DNA of 64,000 nucleotides from Pratylenchus scribneri (lineage: Eukaryota; Nematoda; Chromadorea; Rhabditida; Pratylenchidae): the NCBI GenBank assembly GCA_030063045.1, contig JAQSEB010000017.1, forward strand, positions 930,001 to 994,000. Direction: 5' to 3'. The translations under genes were made by a program, and so were the position numbers. How positions within the stretch are numbered: the first letter of the stretch is position 1; the number at the start of each line of letters is the position of its first letter. Below, one piece after another: positions 23,195-36,080 of the stretch. The notes under the pieces are model-generated. The model saw only the letters and a list, made by a program, of their open reading frames with translations. It searched no databases and was not told the origin of the DNA.

Positions 23195-23510
23195 TCCTGG
23201 AATTAGCTTAATCTGACTGAACTTGTAGAATTTGAAAATCTCGCCTTTTGTAGAAATAGTAAACATTCTAGAATCCGATTCGGGCAAGTCGATTTAGTTA
23301 TTGAAACTTCAATTTCAAACCTTTCTGAGCATGCTTTAGAAAATAAACTGTTGTTTAGACCAAAACTGATTTTGATTTACTAACTTATTCCTATACTTAA
23401 AACTGGTCGGAATTTGAAATTTCATAGACCAAATTGACCATACCTAATCGAATGAGCCTACTCTCTAATCTCTCGATTGTCTAGAAGCCAGGATTTCCAT
23501 ATCGGGCTAA
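23195..23510. repeat. Dispersed repeat, family D copy
   Basis: Shares CTTCAATTTCAAACC, ACCAAATTGACCATACC and AATCGAATGAGCC blocks, in the same order, with 39825-40270. Non-coding; ends not defined. Confidence 0.45.
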
Positions 23511-24311
23511 TTTGATATTATCTCATTTTTAATATTTTTGTAAACATATATTCCTTCCATTCACCCTTTTTAGTATTCCATTTTTAATAATCATTATTTC
23601 GGCTGGTCCAACTTTTTATGATTATTATTTTGTGCTCTTTTTTATCGGCTGGTTGGTCACTAATCAATTCCCCGCATTTTTCGGAGGCCCAATCCTTCGT
23701 TTCTCGCTCCAAAATGTTTCCATCCGTCCATTTCGCCCATCCCTCCGAGGTCCACACATTTCTTTTCTGGACCATCCCCTTCGGGGACGCCGGTCCAATT
23801 CCACTTCCACCCATTTCCATTCTTTCTCCTCCCAATTCCGTTGGGCATTTTTGCAAAAGTGGACGAAGAAACACAAAACTTCACTATCGCCAGCGGAATG
23901 GGCAATGAGCCAAAATTTTGGCCGAAACGCGAAATGTGCGAGGAATGTGAAAAGGGGGCGAAATGAATGGAAAAGGGACATATTGGACAATAGGACGATG
24001 ATAAAATAGAAAGAATTTTTGCATTAATTTTACACGTCAAATAATAATTATTTAAATTCAGAGCTCCCTTTGCCCGTCTTTCAATCCCATTTCTTCTTCC
24101 TTATATTATTTAGTAATTTAAAAATAGTGCGAATTTCTTCAAATGCTTCAAATTCCAATAAATAGAATAGTGGCCACATTTTTTGCATTAAAAATCGACG
24201 ACATTTAAAATCAGCCAAAATTGCGCCTCAAATTTTGAACGGCACAAAGGCTGGCCCAATTCTTTTGGTATTTAATTTTTCTTATAAATTTTAATAATTA
24301 ATTTTTTTAAG

Positions 24312-27300
24312 TCGCCACGAGGCACTGGGCCACCTTCAAATAGTCAAATTGTTGGCACACAAATGGTCATTGAACATTCCAGTCCATTGAATGTTGATCA
24401 TCATGCTTCGGCTTTCCATCGAGTTGCCAGTGGCATTGGTGGAAATACCGATGGACAGCAGGGGAATAATAACAGTCGAAATAATATTTTAATTTTATAT
24501 TATTATTTTATATTTAGTTAATTCATCATTAGATCAGAATGCGGTGTTTGCCCATCCCACAACATTAATCCATCATCAAAATCAACAACAACAAATGAAC
24601 AACATAAATGCCCTCCAAACACAATCATCGAACCCTGTCGGGAATGGCCAACATCATCAATTATTGCTGGCATTAATTCAACAGGTCAATAGAGCATTTT
24701 TGAATTATTTTTTGTAAAATTTTTGAAATATCTTTTTTAAAAATATTTTTTAGATTTTTAAAATATTGAAAAATTTTTAAAATATTTTTTTAATTTTGCA
24801 ATTCGTGTAAAAAATTTATTACTTTTTTAGTATGTTAAATAAATTCCAAAATTTCCAAATTACAATATTTTCTACAATTAATTTGTTTGGCCATTCATTT
24901 GGCCGAACATTATTCCCCCTCTCCAAAATCGTCCATTTCATTCCCAAAATTTCCCCGTTCATTGTTTCCATTGTTTCCGATCAAATTCCCTTCCCCATTT
25001 TTGGCCAAAATGAGAATATTGCCGCCGTCAAAATGTCCATCCATTGTTTTTGTGTTGATCATTTTCATTCCACGATCCACGCTATTTTTATACAATTTTT
25101 TGTGCATTTGCCATTTGGACGTTCAGCAAACAAATATAATAATTTCCTTTTGTGTTTTATTCTTCTCTGATCAAAATCAAATGGATGAATAAAGGCTTAT
25201 TCATTTTGGTAATAAAATATAGGCAAAAAAATGCAAAAAATAGCGCCAAGAATGGTATTGAATGAATGAATCCATTCCTTCCTTCCAATTCCAAATCGGC
25301 CAAAAATGCACATTCTTTCCATTTCCCTCCTCCACCAAATGTCCAAATGGTCATTCATTCATCCTTCAATTTTATAGTATTACAGTGCAGATTGCACATT
25401 CATTTTGCCTTCCTTTCCAAATTGTTCTCAAATCATTTTTGTGGCCAATTGTACATTTTTTATTTGATTTATTCTATTTTTTCTTTTTAAGGACATTTTC
25501 CCCCACAAATATAATCGGGGCCTCTCCCTCCCTCAATCTAAATCCGACTAAAATTGCGTGGTCATTCAATTCGAATTCGCACATTGAAAATGTGAATTGA
25601 ATTCCTCCCCATTCGTCCATTTCCCCAAATTCTCATCTTCCATTGCCAGCGGAATGGGAAAATTTGGATTGCAAAAATGGGAAAGGGGGCGCCAATCGTA
25701 AAAGTGAAATTATGAGATTGGAAGAGGGCAGTCGCCGAATTGCGATAGCAAAAAGAATGGGGGAAAGTGTCCAATCCGTGTCCAGCAACAGCCATTCCGG
25801 ACAGCCGGTCATCGCTTTTGGTGAGAATGACCAAATGTGAATGATGGAATGTAGCAAAAAGGAAGGAGGCAGCCGGTCATTTTGAAAAGGGGATTGCCCC
25901 TTTGAATTTGCATTTTTGAATGCGCAAAAAGTTTCAAATTCAATCACGCTAATTAGCTGCACGAATTTTGCGCGTCCATTTTCCAGTATATCAGAAATCT
26001 ACAATAATATTAATTAAATTTTTCATAATATTGATTTTTCTTAAAAGTTTTTTCTGTTCTAACTTTCTTAGTTTTTTTTCCATCTATTTAAAAGTTTTCT
26101 GTGTTTTTAGGCTTGTTTTTCAATTTTTTTGTGGTAATCTTGTTTTCAAGAAAAAAAAAACAAACTTCTTTCCATAAAATGATTGATTGAAAAAATCGGA
26201 AAGCTATCGCCAAAAATGAAAATTGACTGATTTTGGCATATTTTAACTCTTTTTGGTCAAAACTTTTTGGCAATTTCCTTTCCATTAAAAATCCGATAAT
26301 TCTCTCTAAAATAAATCCAAGCTAATCAGTAGGGCTATAAAAAGGTAAAAAAATTAACAATATTCAATTTGAAAAATTAAATTGTCGCGCAAATTTTCGT
26401 TCCCTCAACCCAACCCTCATATATATTAAATTTTCTTCATTCATTCAAATGTTTCTTTTTCAAAATTTTAAAAGTGAAAGTTGGACGGACGGAGAATGAT
26501 TTAATGTCTGGATATTCGGCGGATTTTGCGATCGGCGGGAAAACTGGTTCATTTCCACCCATTCCTTCTATTCCCATTCCATCGCTTCATTGCCATCGCC
26601 TCGATTCGCGCCCTTTCCCCTCATCAGGGGCACTGCGAAATTATGCAAATTTTGACCCTTTCCCCTTCCAGCCGATTCATCCATCCCACATTTTTCCTTT
26701 CTATCGCGGGTTCCAATCGGCGAAAGTGAATGGGAGAGAGACGAATTTTAGGCGGCTCATCCACCTCCACCCGCGATCCAAAAATGCCCATTTCCCCAAT
26801 TCAATTCCCTCTAAATTTGCCCACCTCTGGTTTTGGTTGATCGCCTTCCGAGTCCCGATTATTCAATCTTTCTTTTGAGCTTTTCCTTCATTTTTCAAGG
26901 TATAAAAATTAGTATTTCATTTTATTATTTTATTTTTTGTATATTTCCAACTAAAAATATTTTCCCTTGGTAAACCAAAATAATCGCAGCCAATGGTCAT
27001 TTTTATTTATTTTTTGAAGAAGAACTGCCTTTTCTTTCCACCTTCAATCGTACATTTGTGATTTGTCCATTCCCTTTCGGCTGCCCCGTTCCCGACTTTT
27101 TCCTCCATTCAATCCATCCATTTCCATTCCACATCGTTCACTATAAAATGAAATGTGAAAGAAAAGTCCGGGCCTCTCGGGGGCACCAGCCGGCCAATTC
27201 CCTCTTCCACCCTTCCATTTGGCCCAATGTCCATTCTCTTTTTTCCATCCATTCGGCCAAACAACTGAATGAATGAACGGCCATTTTTCTTCATCACAAA

Positions 27301-30300
27301 ATGCGGCTTTTCGGCCAGTTGGACTCCTCTTTCTAACTTGAAGTCGGCCATCCTTTATATTTTATCAAAAAAACATCCTTTGGCTAACCGCTGAACAAAT
27401 GTTTTTCTGCTTAAATAATTAAAAGGGGGTAATACTTTAATTCGTAGCCCCTTTTTAAAAAATATTAATTTAATTTTTAACAAGAGAATCCGAATTTAGT
27501 ATTCAAAAGTCAAAATTCAAATTTTACAATTTTTTTGGAAATTAAAATTTTAAAACTGTGAACAGTTCGGAATGGTTTTTGAGTCTAAAACCAATTCTCT
27601 AAAATCCCAAAAAAATTAAATTCATATTATTTCAAAAAGAGGGGCTACAAAATAGAGTATTGCCCTTTAATGACCGAATTTATTTAATTCCATTATTTTA
27701 ATTTAAATATTTTAAAATTTTTAATTCATTCTTCTTTTTCATTGTCGTCCATTTCATCCATTCGAATTCCCATGGATTATTCCATTTATAATTCGCCAAT
27801 TGCGTGCATTTCTATGCAATATGTGGAAATGTTGGACGACTCCTCTCCCCACAGCTGCAGTGGTCATTCTATCTTAAAGCAGGCGCCCAGAGGGATATTC
27901 AGACAGCCGCCGGAGGGGGCAAGTAGCCGTCCTCCCCGCCGGTCATTTCCCTCCTCCCTTTCCGTCCCTTTTTGCGGGGAATGTGATGCCCCCTCCCCCT
28001 TGGGTGGATTATGCAATTCCCTGGGAGAGTGGCCAGCGGCGGGCCGGCTGACTGCACTGCACTCGACCATAGGTCGTTTTATGTGTGCCCATTTCCCCTT
28101 CCACTCTCGTCCCAAGAATGAATGAATGAATATGCGGGCCCAACGAAATGTCCCGAGCCCGGCGGTCTTCCGCCTCCTCTTTTCTAAGCTTTTGCCTTTG
28201 CTTCATCATCACGGGAGTGGGGGGCCGATGGTCAGTTGTTGCTAAAAATAGCCTCCCCTCTCCTTTTCCCGCCGCCGCCGCCCGGCTGGAACGAAATACG
28301 AAATGAAATGGGAGCATACACAGAGAATGGAGGAATTGAAAGAAGGAAGGGGGCAAAAGTGGCCAAGATGGCCTCTCACATTTTGCAGAGCAAAGGACCA
28401 TGGAAACCCAAAGAAAAATGGGGGCGAAAGAATTTTGTTTGAACAGGCCCCAAAAGCCGAGCATATTTTGGAAGAATAAAATATTGGATGGACATTTGGT
28501 TATTGGAAAGGGAAATTCCCGCATAAAATATTTTTGTATTTTTCATTCTCTGATTTTTTGACGGTCATCCTAAACCGTTTAATCATTCTTTTGTCTGCTA
28601 ATTTATTCAAATTTCAATGCCCCAATTTTGGGTTCTTCCAATGGAATTGATGTTTGGAATTCTATCGAAAATATTTCTTTCTTTTGAAATAAATATTTTC
28701 TTTTGTATTATGGCCAAAGGACTGATTTATTCATAAAGGCCAAATTATCATCCTATAATTCACATATTTATTCTCCTTTCAAGGATGAATCATATTTTGC
28801 ATTCTTACATTTTTAATTTCTATTCAATGATTTTCATTTTAATCCAATAATTTATAAGAAAATTCGTGGAGCTCTAATTTCTTATAAAATAATTTCTATG
28901 CCTATAAATACTTTTTAATTATTCTATAAAAATAAATTACCATCCGGGGAATCGAACCTATGGAATATAATATGAGAAAACAAGGGCCCTAACCACTCGA
29001 CCACTACGACGTTGGAAACTATTTAATAAGGACAATACAAAAACCTATATTTAAAAATATATTAATTGAATATTTTCACTTGCCCATTCCAAAATGATAA
29101 AATGTGAAAATGATTCCCGGCCGTCCACATTTCTCGTCCCCTTTCCTCTGTGCTCAATCCCCGAAGCCATTAATCTGCCTGAGGCATGCTCTAAAGCCAA
29201 AATGATTGCGCGAATTTTCCAATCTAAAATATAGGCAAATTGAGGCGAAAAAACCCGTTTTTCCAAATGGCGACCACCCCAAAATGTGCACTGTGCACAC
29301 GGCAAAAATGCGATCATCGCCGAAAAAATCAGCAATGACCAACCCATCGGGGACGATGAATTTCACCATCGAATTGACCATCATCCCCCCCCCCCCTCCC
29401 ATTATTATTATTATTGTATTATATTTTCAATTTGTTGGCCTTCCCCCAGGGCATCCCGTCTCCCGTGTGTGAAATTCACCCTTCTCCCCTGTCCCATCCA
29501 ATTCAATCCAACCAATCGTTCAGTGTCAAAATCGCCAAATCCTCTTATGAAATGTAAATGTTGGCACTGATCAGCACCATCGGGGGAAATCGCATCCCAT
29601 TCAGCCGTAGGGCATAAAACTGACTTTCCCTTTTGACTTTTGGGACTATTTAAATTCCATTCAAAATCATGTTAAAATTATTATTAAAATAAATTCCCAA
29701 CAATTTTTAGCAGCTAAAAGGAGCTGCTTCTGGCGGTTCCACTTCGGCCACCGTACTCCAAAGTGATTCGAACAATAATAATCAGCAACAAAATTGTGGC
29801 CAACAGTTGAATTATTGTGGCCGTATTCCACATCCACAGCTGAATTTAAGTACAATTCTCAATCAAAATCAACCACAACGAATGAATGCACAAACGCCGG
29901 TGGCCCAATCTGCCGGTGGAAATGGAGGAAAAGGGCCACCACCACAAAATGATGGGCAAAATCAAACAAGTGAGAAGGAAGAGGAGGAAATAATTTAGGC
30001 AATTTATATTTTAAGGCAATGAACAAATTGAACCAAAAAATGAGCCAATCCAAGTGCCAATGGACCAATCAGAAATTGGCAGTGGCATTCAAAAGGAATT
30101 ATTGGTTGGCCAGAAAATTGGATCGACGGCAAATTTGGCAATTGCTGCCGAAAGTCCTTGCGGAGGATGCCGAGAGCTGAAACGGTGGGTAAAATTTTAT
30201 TAAAATAAATAATTTGGATGCTAAAATTAATATTTTTCAAAAATATCCAAAAAAATCCCTGAATATTCAAAATAAACCCAAAAATGATATAAAAATTATA

Positions 30301-33300
30301 ACATATTTTTAGATAATTTATTTAGATTCAAACAAATAAAAAAAATTGTAGAATGTTCCGATTAATTATTTATTTTTTATTTACTCATCATTCCATTTCC
30401 ATTCATCCCATCCCCCGCATTATTTTCCAATGTTTGGAATGGATCTCTCATATCTTTTAGTAGATTTCGAACATCTCTCCCGTTCCTAAATAAACTAATA
30501 TTCATTTAAAATGGATTTGGATTCACTTCAAAAATTGTAGTGCCCAAATTTTGTTAGAATGGTTTATGGTCATTTGAATTCATCGTGGAATTCGAATTCA
30601 AAAAAAAGTACCGGGGATGGAACTAGAGGCATAAACTATTTTTTTATTCAATAAATTGAACCGATTTTATGCACATTTTTTCCGTTTATTATTAAAATGT
30701 TCAACTCATTTTTGCCTCAATTAATTTATTCATCCCTCTTCTCTTCAATTTTCTTATTCTCCCTTCCGTTCATCCACCATTTCTCCTCCAATTTTGAGAG
30801 TTTTTTAGGATCAAAAGAGTAGAACATTGTCGGTTTCGGTATGCAATTTAAACCTGAAACTGGGAATTTTTGCTTTTTAAAACCGAAATTAGGAGAATCC
30901 GAAATCGAATTTTAAAACCGAGAAAATCTAAAAAAATACTCTGTCCTATTCTACAAATAAGTACGAGATTTTGGTAGCATTCTTCACTGTTTTTTTTTGT
31001 TCAATAAATTGAACGGATTTTATGCAAACTTTTTTTCAATTATAATTAACATATTCAACACAATTAATTTATGTATTCACTCCCTTCAATTTTCATTATA
31101 TTTTTTCCTACCTTGTGCGCTATCCTTTACCATTTTAAGGGAACGAATGATCCCCAATTTTTTGGATTATTCTAACCAAATATTGTTTGAAATTTGAATG
31201 AGTTCTTGAACTTTGCCTATTTTTTCTCCTTTTTTGTCATAAATTTTTGCCAATTTTATCAATAAATAAATAAATATACTTCTGAAATCAATTCAATTCA
31301 TTCTAATTAGAGCCATATAATGTAATTGAATTTACTAAATTAATATTCATTTGTCAGAAAATTGTTTTAGTGCCTCAAATTTTGTTAGAATTTTGTATGG
31401 TTATTTGCTTACATCCATCGTGGAATTTGAGTTAAAAAATATTACAAAATTATTTATTTGAACAAATAGAACGGAATATATAGGTACAATTTGAAGCATT
31501 CTACATTCCTTTTGTGTTCATAAATTGAACATAATTTATACAAATTTTTCATTTATTATTTACCTCAATAATTAATTTATTAATATTCCTTCCCAATTTT
31601 CCTTTATTTTTTTTCCTTCCGTTCGTGCGCCATTATTCCTTCTTTTTGAAGGGTTTTTGATTTGATTTTGAACGAACACGAATGATCCCCAATTTTTTGG
31701 ATTATTCTAACCAAATATTTATTTGAATGAGTTCAATTTCAATTCACATATAATTTTCTATTCGTGAACTTTGCCTACTTTTTCGAGTACAAAAATGAGG
31801 AATATAAATTTTTGTAGAGGAAAAAATTAATTAATGAATAAAATTGAGAGAGGGGAGAAGGCATGTTCATTGCATGTGAATGAGTGTAAGTTTAATAGGG
31901 CCAAAAGGAATGAACATTGTGTTGAAATATGCGAGAAGCACGAACATCATTCATCCGTGTCCCCATTCAACCCCCTCACATCATTTTTGAGAGACCAACA
32001 TTTTTTGGTTCAATGCACAAAAAAATTATGAATTTAATTGAGAGGCCAATTTTGGATTTTTAATAAATTAGTGCCAAATTTAAAGAATATTTGACATTCA
32101 TTATTTATTCAATTTTAGTTTAAAAAATTTTTCCTATTTAAAAATAACTAAATTTAAAGAATGTCACAATCATTATTTTTTAATATTTGGCATTTATTTT
32201 TAACTAATTTTAAATAATATTTCCCAAAATAAAAATAAAATTCATAATTTTGACATATTTATTCCACTTGAATTTTTCGGACATTCCGAACACTTTTTAA
32301 TGTTCAGACCATAAAATTAAATAATCATCATTTTTGATCAGTTAATCAAAGTGATATAATCATTGGAATTGGGAGGGACAAAAAAGAAAGAATGAAATTT
32401 AAATGTCGACCATTTCCTCTCTTCTTATCAAAAATGATAATTTTATTTTATATTTTGAATGTTCCAAATTCCAAGTCAAGTTGGATGAATTTTTCCTTGG
32501 AAATTTTGACCATTTTGGAATTTTCTTACTCTGGAAAATTTTTAAACCTCGTGGCCACCACAAAATTTTAATTTGCACCGTAAATTCTCTTTTAATACAC
32601 AAGCTGGAATTATTTTCTACCTTGAATGGGGAATTATTTAGGGTAGAGAATTAAAATAAAATTTTCGGTAAATCTTTATTTTTGTGTTTTTTAGGTTTTG
32701 GGTTTAATCTCGGAAGTAATTTTAAATTCTTAATGAATAATTTTCAAAGAAATGTAAATTAATTTAATTTTGGTTTAATCTAAAAATTGCAACAAATTTT
32801 TTGGACACTTAAATGAAAATTTTTTATTAAATTTATTTTTTTTTTTGAAAAAAATGAGATATAGAAATAAAAGAATTCCGTTCAAAGAATATGCACAAAG
32901 TTCAAATTAATTAAATATTAAAAACGTTCCTTTTCCTCTTTCAATTTCAAATCATCCTATCCAAAATAAAGTGACTCGAACTGATAAAAAATGAATGAAT
33001 AGGTTGGTTAAATAAATCATAGGCAGCAAAGAACACTAATTAAAAAGGAGAACAATGCACCAATTTGCACATTTTTCGTTCGAAAATTTTTTCCAGACAA
33101 TTTTATATTTTCTAATTATTCAAATATTATTAAAAATGCATATGTGCTATGGGGGATCATTATTCATTTTTGGTTTTTTTATAATTATATTTTTATTATT
33201 TTCGTGCATTATATTACTATTTTTTGTTGTGTCCCACTCCAAATGCCCTTATTAAATCTTCCTATAAAAAACAGTCATTTTTCTCTTCCAATTCTCGTGT

Positions 33301-36029
33301 ACGTCAAAATTCATTGGAGGAATACATTTTTAGTAAGAACACATTGGAATTTATTGTTTGTTGACTCATTATTATGTAAAATGATCATCGACAAATTCAT
33401 TTTCTTCCAATCATTGGACTTTGACAATTTTTGAACTTCCTTAATTAGTTTTAACAAATTTTTATAGTCCATTTTAGGTCATCATTTTTTCACTTAATCT
33501 CTCAATTTTGTTCATACCGTATTCCAAAATGGTCATTGGCCTCATTTCCGTCCTCATTTTCCCTCTCAATTTAAAAAGTACCAATTTTTTTATTATTGCC
33601 CAATTTTTTTCACACCGTATTCCCCAATTTGTTGTCATTTACCTCATTTCCCATCCTCTTCCAAACTCAAATATAAAAAGTTCCAATTTATAAAAACTGA
33701 AAAATGTGCCAAAAATTAAAGAACAAATCTACCAATTTATGCAAATATTTTATGGAATTTATTTTAATTATTTTTAAGAATTCCACCAAAAAATTCCTAA
33801 AACCTAAAATAAATAATAAAATATAATTCTATGACAACAATGTTTTTCACAATTTTGGCGCATCAGCCAAATTTGGCCAAAAGTGCCCAACCATTTTTAA
33901 GCCATCAATGCGCAATAATGCAACCAATGGTTGAGAAGTAAAAAATAAATAAAATAAATAAATATTAGAATTAAATATATTTAAAAATAATTTTTTGAAT
34001 TTTCAGTGAAGTGGAAGAATTGCGTCAAATGTTGTTCCAAATGCAGCAAGAAAGTGGTGCCAATGCCAACAATATTTCTGCATCAATTCGTCGTCCGGCT
34101 GCCACTCATCATCAATCTTTGTTGAAACCACAATCACCTCCTTCGCCCCCGCATCCTTCATTCACAACAAATGTACCCAAAAATGATAAAATAATAATAT
34201 TTTGTGCCATTTTCAGCAACAACAATCGACTTTGTACACTGCAAATAATCAGCAGACCACAAATCAACAATTGCGCCAAGCATTGCTCCAACAGCAAACA
34301 GCCATCCATGCTCAACAGCAACAGCAACAGGGCCAACAACAATTCGTGCCAGCCTCCGGGAATGCAACAAATAATTGTGAGAATGGGAGCTGCTGGGGTG
34401 GTTCTTGTAGTAATTTGGAAACATCCCAAAAGTTATCAATCATATAAGGGAGTGGTAATATATGCCTATTAGAGAACATTAATATTAAACTTGTGGGATT
34501 CATTAATACTAATAACACTGATGATGAGTTTGGCTTGGATTTTCTTTAGATCACAAAAATTAAAAATTTATAATATTTTAGAAAATAGTTTTTTAAAAAT
34601 TGTTAATTATGGCTTCTTTATTGCATTTTTATAATGAAATTTGCCTTTAAAATTCCAAAATAAATAAAATAGGTCACAAATAGCCAAAAACATAAAATAA
34701 ATGATGAAAAACATTTATACTCTTTTTCTCATCAAATCTGATACATAGCAAAAAATAGAAAACTAAAAATCTGTTCCCTAATCATAGGCTATTGCCCTCA
34801 AGTTCATTTATGGGATTCAAAAAAGGGCATACTTTACTTATAATTCTGATGGGCTAAAAATATAAAATCCTCAATGTCTAATTTAGTAAGGTGCATTTTT
34901 GGGATGGCCAAAATTTGGTTTAATGAAATAATAGAAAACCATATATTTATTAAAAATTCTCAATTTTTTTCTCTGCATTAATAGTAAAATACTTTTACTT
35001 TTCATATATTCTTATTAAACATTTAAATCTGTGCAGACAATTCTCACATGCTTCAAATGTTTTTGTCACAAACAAATCAGCAACAACAACAATCCAACAA
35101 CAATGCTCAACAACAGCAACATCCACCAGCTCCCGTAAAATTATTGTAATATAAATTAATTAATTATTGTTTCCCATTAGCAGATTTCTTCCTCTTCCAC
35201 TTCATCTAATGCCCCGGGCATAGGTGGGGGTGTTGGTCGAATGTTGGACCAATTGGGCTCATCAATGGAGGCTAGCCGAAATACGGTAGCACAACAAACA
35301 CAATGGGCTGGGGCAATTGGTGCCGAAAAGCAACAACAAGTAAATAAATAAATAATAATAAATTAAATCAAGGCTTCGATCAAAAATTTTTGAAATTCAA
35401 AATTTAGATTTTTGGTTAAATATAGAATTTGCAAAAATCATTTAAAATTAATTCTAATCGATTTATTCTTTATGAAAATTCAGGCAAAATCAGACAATTC
35501 ACCAAAATAAAAACAAATATGAAAAATCAAGACAGATCGAAGGCTTGTATTAAATTAAATTGGATAAAATTAATTTAATTAAATATTAAGCAATTGTTGG
35601 CCTCAACCATTCAAATGCTTCAACAAGCCGCACAAATTCAACAAATCAATGCCAATAATGTCAATAATGGCCCTTCCCTTGGCCATCCTCAGCAAATGGG
35701 TGGCAGTGGGACAAGCACCCGAAATAATAGCATTCAAAGTGGAGGTAAATAAAATACTAATTTTACTTATATTTTAATTCAATTTTCCGTTGCAGAATCC
35801 GTTTTCTTCGACCCATCCAGTGGAATGGATGTGAGCGAAACATCCTCTTCAGCATCATCCACAAATACCCAAATGATGTTGCAAAGTCCACCACAAATGA
35901 TTGACACAAAGCCGGCGGCCACTTTACTCCAACAATTGCAACAACATCAACAAGCAAATTCGCAGCAACAATTTGGTACAGTTGTCGGCCCTGCCGCCAT
36001 CCAACAAGCACAACAGGTAAGGAAGGAAT

Positions 36030-36080
<51 letters not shown>

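Larger units (their letters stand above)
19545..24311 (+). other. Gene-poor region with GC-richer islands; may contain the 5' exons of the Gln-rich gene
   Basis: The first supported exon of the Gln-rich gene (24312) begins at an acceptor, so its start must lie upstream, probably here. The base composition changes abruptly: about 20250-23100 and 23620-24010 are much richer in G+C than the surroundings, with repeated TTCCATTC/GGAATGGA and GGCCGG/CCGGTCGG words. Open frames of 100-200 codons exist on both strands but overlap each other and show no protein-like pattern. One plausible but unproven exon starts at about 21580 (MLPAGGALGREG) with a donor before GTGAAT. Confidence 0.4.
24685..29710 (+). 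other. 5-kb intron with GC-richer islands
   Basis: Lies between two well-supported exons of the Gln-rich gene. It alternates AT-rich stretches with GC-richer islands at about 25640-25960, 26490-26880, 27060-27350, 27740-28520 and 29100-29560. At 27772 an open stretch begins MDYSIYNSPIACISMQYVEM and could be an alternative first exon. It also holds a foldback at 27417-27672 and a tRNA-like relic near 28.97 kb. Confidence 0.5.

Noticed and set aside
33055..33434. Hydrophobic open frames resembling membrane proteins
   Set aside because: Located in a long AT-rich intron of the Gln-rich gene, no acceptor/donor support, T-rich composition alone explains the hydrophobicity.
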